From Clostridia bacterium (lineage in GTDB: Bacteria > Bacillota_A > Clostridia > Christensenellales > Borkfalkiaceae): a stretch of 10,611 nt of DNA. Shown piece after piece: positions 6,870 through 10,611 of this stretch. The first letter of the stretch is position 1, and each line of letters opens with the position of its first letter. Under the pieces are notes generated by a model. The model was not told the DNA's origin. It saw only the letters and a program-made list of their open reading frames with translations, and did no database searches. Made by a program: the position numbers and the translations under genes. Location of the stretch: contig JAFWAM010000041.1 of NCBI GenBank assembly GCA_017507595.1, positions 1-10,611 on the forward strand. Direction: 5' to 3'.

Positions 6870-7048
6870 GCTTGCAAAAAAAACGGAAGGCTGGGGAATA
6901 ATAAAGCATTTACCGGCAATTTGTTGAAGGGTTATGGCTTACCAAAAATTGGCGGCGCAATTTTTACAAAAAAAGCAAAAGGCGGGCCGTTTTGGACGTT
7001 TGATGGGGTTTTTTTCACAAAAAAAGCTTAAAAACACACACAAAGTTG
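6870..7048. other. Intergenic spacer, no gene recognised
   Basis: About 180 bp of purine- and A/T-tract-rich DNA before the DagK promoter. The word ACAAAAAAAGC occurs twice (6966 and 7017 regions), and AAGCTTAAAAAC at ~7024 echoes 6818-6829. I see no open frame with a ribosome binding site and no recognisable structured RNA. Confidence 0.5.
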
Positions 7049-7071
7049 ACTAATTATTAAAAATAATTAGT
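7049..7071. promoter_or_regulatory. Candidate operator: perfect 23-bp palindrome over the DagK-PlsC promoter
   Basis: The arms ACTAATTATT (7049-7058) and AATAATTAGT (7062-7071) are perfect reverse complements around AAA. The right arm overlaps the presumed -35 position (7069-7074) of the promoter whose -10 is TATAAT at 7092-7097. Size, symmetry and position fit a dimeric helix-turn-helix repressor site. The regulator is not in the window. Confidence 0.6.
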
Positions 7072-7097
7072 ACATTTTGAAAAAAGTATGTTATAAT
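7069..7097 (+). promoter_or_regulatory. Extended -10 promoter of the DagK-PlsC operon
   Basis: TATAAT at 7092-7097 is preceded by TGT, giving TGnTATAAT. The -35 17 nt upstream is poor (AGTACA at 7069-7074), as often seen with extended -10 promoters. It lies 60 nt before the start codon of the first gene. Confidence 0.75.
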
Positions 7098-7156
7098 GAT
7101 AGTTGGCAAGGAAGGTTTTTTTGGCCTTTTGCAATATTTTTACCGGAGAGCAGTTT

Positions 7157-8005
7157 ATGCAGTATTTATTTTACAATCCGCTGTCAAACAACCTTAGGGG
7201 AGAAGATAAGGTTAGCGAGCTTCTTCAAAAGGCCGGTCAGATGGAAAAATTTGACGTTACGGCCCGCGACGAAGGCGCCACCCGCGACTTTTGCAGCCGC
7301 CTTGACCCCAAGGAAGATAAAATTTATCTCGTCGGGGGGGACGGGACCCTGCAAAGGTTTGCCAACGCCGTTTACGGGCTGGAGCTTCCTCCCGTTATCT
7401 TTTGCCCCTCGGGCACGGGTAACGATTTTTGCAACGACGTAAAAGAAAAGGTCGTTGACGGCGCCGTGCAGATAAACGATTACATAAAAAATCTTCCTCT
7501 GGTCACCATAAAGGACAAAAGCTTCCGCTTTGTCAACGGCATCGGCTTTGGCATTGACGGCATGGCCTGTGAGGTGGCCGACAACATCCGTGCCAAAAAG
7601 CCCCACAAAAAAATCAATTACACCACCATCGTAATAAAGCTTGGGCTGTTTGGATACAAGCGCCGCAACGCAACCGTTACCTGCGACGGGGTCACCAAGG
7701 AATATAAAAACATCTGGATATGCCCCACGATGAAGGGTCGCTTTTACGGCGGCGGTATGATGATCGCGCCCATGCAAAACCGTCACGACCCGGACGGCAA
7801 GGTCACCCTTGTCTGCGGACGTTGCCGTTCAAGGATAAGGCTTTTGCTTCTCATGAGCAAGGTCTTCAACGGCGGCCACGTAACAAGCCCTTGCGTGGAT
7901 ATTTTCCAGGGCAAGGAAATAACCGTTACTTTTTCGGAGCCCTGCGCCATTCAGGTTGACGGCGAAACCACCCTTGACGTTACTACGTACACCGTAAAAG
8001 CTTAA
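7157..8005 (+). CDS. Diacylglycerol kinase family lipid kinase (DagK/YegS-like)
   Basis: The 282-residue cytoplasmic, membrane-associated kinase starts with the typical strand YLFYNPLS. Then come the nucleotide-binding GGDGTL (60-65) and PSGTGNDF (84-91), FVNGIGFGIDG (125-135), GGGMMIAP (198-205) with DPDGK (211-215), and the C-terminal QVDGE (266-270). These are the conserved blocks of the DAG/sphingosine kinase family. The likely reaction is ATP plus diacylglycerol to phosphatidic acid, recycling DAG released during lipoteichoic acid or glycolipid synthesis; other lipid substrates are possible. The ATG at 7157 is chosen because GGAGAG lies at 7145-7150; an in-frame TTG at 7103 is only 6 nt after the -10 element and cannot be used from this promoter. 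It is followed 15 nt later by plsC, forming a lipid operon. Confidence 0.92.
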   Translation: MQYLFYNPLSNNLRGEDKVSELLQKAGQMEKFDVTARDEGATRDFCSRLDPKEDKIYLVGGDGTLQRFANAVYGLELPPVIFCPSGTGNDFCNDVKEKVVDGAVQINDYIKNLPLVTIKDKSFRFVNGIGFGIDGMACEVADNIRAKKPHKKINYTTIVIKLGLFGYKRRNATVTCDGVTKEYKNIWICPTMKGRFYGGGMMIAPMQNRHDPDGKVTLVCGRCRSRIRLLLLMSKVFNGGHVTSPCVDIFQGKEITVTFSEPCAIQVDGETTLDVTTYTVKA

Positions 8006-8020
8006 TTTAAGAGGTAAAAT

Positions 8021-8974
8021 ATGTTGCTTACTCTTGTTGCCCTTGGCGTCGGGCTTGTGCTTGCGGCACTTTTGCCCGCCCTTATGGGTCTTGTAAAATC
8101 TTACGTGGATCTTTGGATACCCGTGGTGATTTTTGTCTGCGGCTTTGCCGCCACCGTGGCGGTCGTGTTTATTTTCGCGATTTTATTGGGGTTTACCGTC
8201 AACCAGAAAAAGCCCATCAAAAAGCCCAGCAGGTTTTTCTTTTTCCTGTATAACCTGATAAACTCCTTCCTGGTCCTCTGGTCGGGGGCGAGGGTCGTTT
8301 TAAAGGAGGACGTCAAGCTTGACCCGTCGGTCAGTTATTTTATGGTGGTCAATCACCGCTCCAAATTCGACACCATGATAATGTCGGTGGTTTACAGAAA
8401 GTTCAAGCCACTTTTCGTATCCAAGCCGGAAAACTTCAAGATAATCATGGCGGGGCCGGCTATTTATAAGTCGGGCTTTATGTCAATGCCCAAGGACGAT
8501 CCCAAGGGTGCGGTCAAAACGGTGCTTAAGGCCGTCGAGTATCTCAAGGGTGGCAGGTCTGTCGGCATTTGCCCCGAGGGGACGAGGAATAAAGAAAACA
8601 GGAACCTCCTTCCGTTTAAAAACGGCTGTTTCAAGATCCCTATGCGCGCCCGTGCGCCCATTGCGGTTTTCACTATTGAGGGCACCCAAAAAATACACAA
8701 AAACTTCCCCTTTGTCAAAACCCTTGTGTATCTTGATCTTATCAAGGTCATCACCCCTGAGGAGTACGAGGGGCTTACCACCGGTGAGCTTGGCGACAGG
8801 ATAAGGCAAATGATGCTTGACAATATCGACACCTACGGGCTTACCCCCGACAGCGTGATCCTTGCCGAAAAGCAAGACGTGATAAACGCCGAAAACGAAA
8901 GGCTTTACTGGGAAAGGCGCAAGGCGGAAAACGAGGCAAAACAGCGCGCCGCAGAGCTTGGCGAGGATCTTTGA
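8021..8974 (+). CDS. plsC: 1-acyl-sn-glycerol-3-phosphate acyltransferase (PlsC family)
   Basis: The 317-residue protein has two N-terminal membrane helices (~2-26 and ~32-58), then a PlsC acyltransferase domain. Motif I is NHRSKFD (111-117; catalytic H112 and D117, HX4D). An FVSKPE block is at 132-137, PEGTR (185-189) binds the glycerol phosphate, and APIAVFTIEGT (212-222) is the fourth block. It transfers an acyl group to lysophosphatidic acid at the membrane to make phosphatidic acid, the same product as the kinase encoded just upstream. The protein is longer than a typical ~240-residue PlsC: beyond the membrane segments it has a charged, probably helical tail (~283-317, QDVINAENERLYWERRKAE). 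GAGG sits 8 nt before the ATG. Specificity for LPA is inferred from the family. Confidence 0.92.
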   Translation: MLLTLVALGVGLVLAALLPALMGLVKSYVDLWIPVVIFVCGFAATVAVVFIFAILLGFTVNQKKPIKKPSRFFFFLYNLINSFLVLWSGARVVLKEDVKLDPSVSYFMVVNHRSKFDTMIMSVVYRKFKPLFVSKPENFKIIMAGPAIYKSGFMSMPKDDPKGAVKTVLKAVEYLKGGRSVGICPEGTRNKENRNLLPFKNGCFKIPMRARAPIAVFTIEGTQKIHKNFPFVKTLVYLDLIKVITPEEYEGLTTGELGDRIRQMMLDNIDTYGLTPDSVILAEKQDVINAENERLYWERRKAENEAKQRAAELGEDL

Positions 8975-8994
8975 TATTTTTTGTTCAGATCCTC
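8963..8994. other. Stem-loop spanning the plsC stop codon
   Basis: GAGGATCT (8963-8970) and AGATCCTC (8987-8994) form a perfect 8-bp stem with a 16-nt T-rich loop that contains the TGA stop. There is no T run after it, so it is a weak terminator at best; it could be an mRNA 3'-end or processing structure. Confidence 0.35.
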
Positions 8995-9010
8995 TATAAA
9001 TTTCGGCAAT

Positions 9011-9040
9011 TTGACAAAAGTCGCGCTATAAGCCGATTAT
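9011..9040 (+). promoter_or_regulatory. Possible promoter of the Fe-S assembly genes
   Basis: A consensus -35 (TTGACA) is separated by 18 nt from GATTAT (4 of 6 to consensus). It is the only decent promoter candidate in the 125-bp gap before 9100 and lies inside the repeat-like copy. The rest of the gap is A-rich leader. Confidence 0.4.
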
Positions 9041-9043
9041 CGC
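9011..9043. repeat. Diverged partial copy of the dispersed repeat (copy C)
   Basis: This matches positions 2486-2518 of copy A at 27 of 33 bases without gaps, including ACAAAAGTCG and CGATTATCG. The left hairpin arm is missing. It sits between plsC and the Fe-S genes and contains a promoter-like pair, TTGACA (9011-9016), 18 nt, GATTAT (9035-9040), about 60 nt before the next start codon. Confidence 0.6.
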
Positions 9044-9099
9044 CGCAAAATCACATAAAAAACAACTAAAACAGCAAAAAACAATTCATACGGAGAAAT

Positions 9100-9825
9100 A
9101 TGTTAGAACTTAAAAACGTAAGCTACGCCGTAACCATGCCCGAGGGCGAAAAGGAGATCATCAAGGACGTAAATGTCAAGATCGACGAGAAGTTCGTCGT
9201 CCTCACCGGGCCAAACGGCGGCGGCAAATCTACACTTGCAAAGCTTATTATGGGTATCATAAAGCCAACCAAGGGTCAGATACTTTTCGACGGCGAGGAC
9301 ATAACCGACCTATCCGTCACCGAAAGGGCCCAAAGGGGGATAGGCTTTGCCTTTCAGCAGCCGGTAAGGTTCAAGGGCATCACGGTCAGCGATATTATAA
9401 ACATTGCCGCCGGCAGACGCCTTACCGTATCGGAGGTCTGCGCTTACCTTTCGGAGGTAGGCCTTTGCGCCCGTGAATACGTCAACCGTGAGATCAACGG
9501 AAGCCTTTCCGGGGGCGAGCTTAAAAGGATAGAAATCGCTTCGGTCATGGCCCGTGGGGTCAAGCTGTCACTTTTTGACGAGCCCGAGGCCGGTATAGAC
9601 TTATGGAGCTTCACAAGCCTCATCAAGGTCTTTGAAAAGCTCAGGGACATTATGGGGGGCTCCCTTATAATAATTTCCCATCAGGAAAGGATCCTCAACA
9701 TTGCCGACAGGATAATCGTGATTTCCGGCGGCAGGATAGAACGTGACGGCCCGCCCGAAAAGGTCATTAAGGAGCTTAAGTTTAACGGCGCCTGCAAGGT
9801 CATCGCCGATAAGGAGGGTAAATAA
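9100..9825 (+). CDS. sufC: SufC-type Fe-S cluster assembly ATPase (SmsC-like)
   Basis: The 241-residue soluble ABC ATPase has Walker A GPNGGGKST (37-45), Q-loop QQP (86-88), signature LSGGE (136-140) and Walker B LSLFDEPEAG (156-165, D160/E161). The H-loop histidine is H194. The SGGELKRIEIA context and the following SufB/D-like gene identify it as a SufC-type ATPase that energises Fe-S cluster assembly on the SufB/D scaffold, rather than a transporter subunit. The DEPEAGIDLWS form after Walker B, instead of the LDEIDSGLD of classical SufC, is characteristic of the short clostridial and archaeal type that partners a small SufB-like protein (the SMS pair). GGAGA lies 4 nt before the ATG. The next gene starts 2 nt after its stop codon. 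No sufS, sufU or sufB follows within the window. Confidence 0.88.
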   Translation: MLELKNVSYAVTMPEGEKEIIKDVNVKIDEKFVVLTGPNGGGKSTLAKLIMGIIKPTKGQILFDGEDITDLSVTERAQRGIGFAFQQPVRFKGITVSDIINIAAGRRLTVSEVCAYLSEVGLCAREYVNREINGSLSGGELKRIEIASVMARGVKLSLFDEPEAGIDLWSFTSLIKVFEKLRDIMGGSLIIISHQERILNIADRIIVISGGRIERDGPPEKVIKELKFNGACKVIADKEGK

Positions 9826-9827
9826 TT

Positions 9828-10611
9828 ATGAAGTTAGACTCTCTTCAAAAACAGCTTTTAAGCCAGATCGCCGACATTGAGGGCGTTCCCCAAGGGGCGT
9901 ACAACATCCGCGAGGACGGTCAGCTTGGCGGAAGAAACACCACGGCAAACATTGACATCATTTCAAAAACGGATAAATCGGGCATTGACATCAACGTAAA
10001 GCCCTTTACCAAAAACGAGAGGATAGATATACCCGTTATTATAACAAAAACGGGGGTCAACGACCTTGTTTACAACGACTTTAACGTTGGCGAGGGGGCG
10101 GACGTGCTTATCGTTGCCGGCTGCGGCATACACAACCCCGGCTGCTCCACGTCAGAGCATGACGGCATCCACACCTTCAACCTTGAAAAAAACGCCCGCG
10201 TGCGCTACGTTGAAAAGCATTACGGCGAGGGCGAGGGCACGGGCGAAAGGATACTTAACCCTACCACGGTCATCAATATGGGCGAGGACAGCTACCTTGA
10301 AATGGAAACGGTCCAGATAAAGGGCGTGGACTCCACCGACAGAAAGACTGTTGCGGTCCTTCAGAAGGGTGCGACGCTTATCATAAAGGAAAAGATAATG
10401 ACCCACGGCAAGCAGACGGCAACGACAGACTTTACCGTTGATCTTAACGGCGAGGGGTCAAGCTGTCACGTGGTGTCAAGGTCGGTTGCAAAGGACGACA
10501 GCCACCAGGTGTTTAACTCACTTATCAACGGCAACAGCGCCTGCAGCGGACACACGGAATGTGACGCCATCATTATGGGCGGCGGCACGGTTTCGGCGAT
10601 CCCCAGGATAA
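9828..10611 (+). CDS. Short SufB/SufD-type Fe-S scaffold protein (SmsB-like), 3' end outside window
   Basis: The frame is open from ATG 9828 to the window edge (261 complete codons). AGGAGG (9812-9817) sits within the end of sufC, so the genes are translationally close. The protein starts almost directly at a SufB/D core: after ~55 N-terminal residues it has the beta-rich solenoid of this family. Blocks are GCGIHNPGC (98-106), HDGIHTF (111-117), EKHYGEGEGTG (129-139), SRSVAKDDSHQVF (217-229) and GHTECDAIIM (241-250). SufB/SufD proteins hold the nascent Fe-S cluster and are driven by SufC. Cysteines 99, 106, 239 and 245 and histidines 111, 115 and 131 are candidate ligands. The compact start and single-scaffold layout match the minimal SUF-like (SMS) arrangement. 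Whether a second scaffold gene follows cannot be seen. Confidence 0.88.
   Translation, partial: MKLDSLQKQLLSQIADIEGVPQGAYNIREDGQLGGRNTTANIDIISKTDKSGIDINVKPFTKNERIDIPVIITKTGVNDLVYNDFNVGEGADVLIVAGCGIHNPGCSTSEHDGIHTFNLEKNARVRYVEKHYGEGEGTGERILNPTTVINMGEDSYLEMETVQIKGVDSTDRKTVAVLQKGATLIIKEKIMTHGKQTATTDFTVDLNGEGSSCHVVSRSVAKDDSHQVFNSLINGNSACSGHTECDAIIMGGGTVSAIPRI

Noticed and set aside
7011..7027. Pure A/T hairpin TTTTTTT-CAC-AAAAAAA as a terminator
   Set aside because: No GC in the stem and no upstream transcript to stop; more likely an A-tract upstream of the promoter.
7066..7082. Possible FapR box at TTAGTAC near the DagK promoter
   Set aside because: Only the left half-site resembles TTAGTACC; the right half (TACTAA) is missing. 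The 10-bp-arm palindrome explains the sequence better.
7103..7156. TTG start 18 codons upstream of the DagK gene
   Set aside because: It is only 6 nt after the -10 element and has no ribosome binding site; ATG 7157 has GGAGAG and starts at the conserved first strand.

Overview
The window looks like a chromosomal segment of a Gram-positive, low-to-mid GC member of the Clostridia (Bacillota), probably a host-associated anaerobe. This is inferred from strong AGGAGG-type ribosome binding sites, sigma-A promoters with extended -10 elements, two lipoproteins with classic lipoboxes, a BspA-like LRR_5 surface protein, a spore-coat CotH-type kinase homologue, a ROK sugar kinase, and a compact two-gene SUF-like Fe-S module in place of a visible full suf operon. 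No rRNA, tRNA, CRISPR array, transposase or phage gene is visible.

Layout. (1) 66-2360 (+): large LRR_5 lipoprotein, ending at a strong bidirectional terminator (2417-2462). (2) 2466-3235: a 53-bp sequence occurs twice in direct orientation, 717 bp apart. The AT-rich segment between the copies holds an unrecognised 115-residue gene and, just upstream on the same strand, a decayed coding remnant with an in-frame amber stop. (3) 3247-4827 (-): CotH-family lipoprotein kinase, divergent from (4) a ROK sugar kinase (5037-5996, +) followed closely by a CPBP-family membrane protease (6004-6786). The divergent gene pair is driven by two well-formed promoters. A tandem hairpin terminator region follows. 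(5) 7157-8974 (+): a diacylglycerol kinase family gene and a PlsC acyltransferase gene, 15 nt apart. A strong extended -10 promoter precedes them, and its -35 region overlaps a perfect 23-bp palindrome that is a candidate operator. (6) 9100 to the window end (+): a SufC-type ATPase and a short SufB/SufD-type scaffold protein (cut by the window edge), 2 nt apart, resembling the minimal SUF-like (SMS) Fe-S assembly pair.

How the genes work together. The two lipoproteins are envelope proteins. The DagK and PlsC products both make phosphatidic acid, from diacylglycerol and lysophosphatidate respectively, so that operon is a phospholipid supply and recycling unit. The ATPase and scaffold form the core of an Fe-S cluster assembly complex. 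The ROK kinase is central sugar phosphorylation.

The least explained material is the repeat-bounded island at 2466-3235, a diverged copy of the same repeat at 9011-9043 in front of the Fe-S genes, and the unassigned palindromes in the promoter regions at 4989-5003 and 7049-7071.
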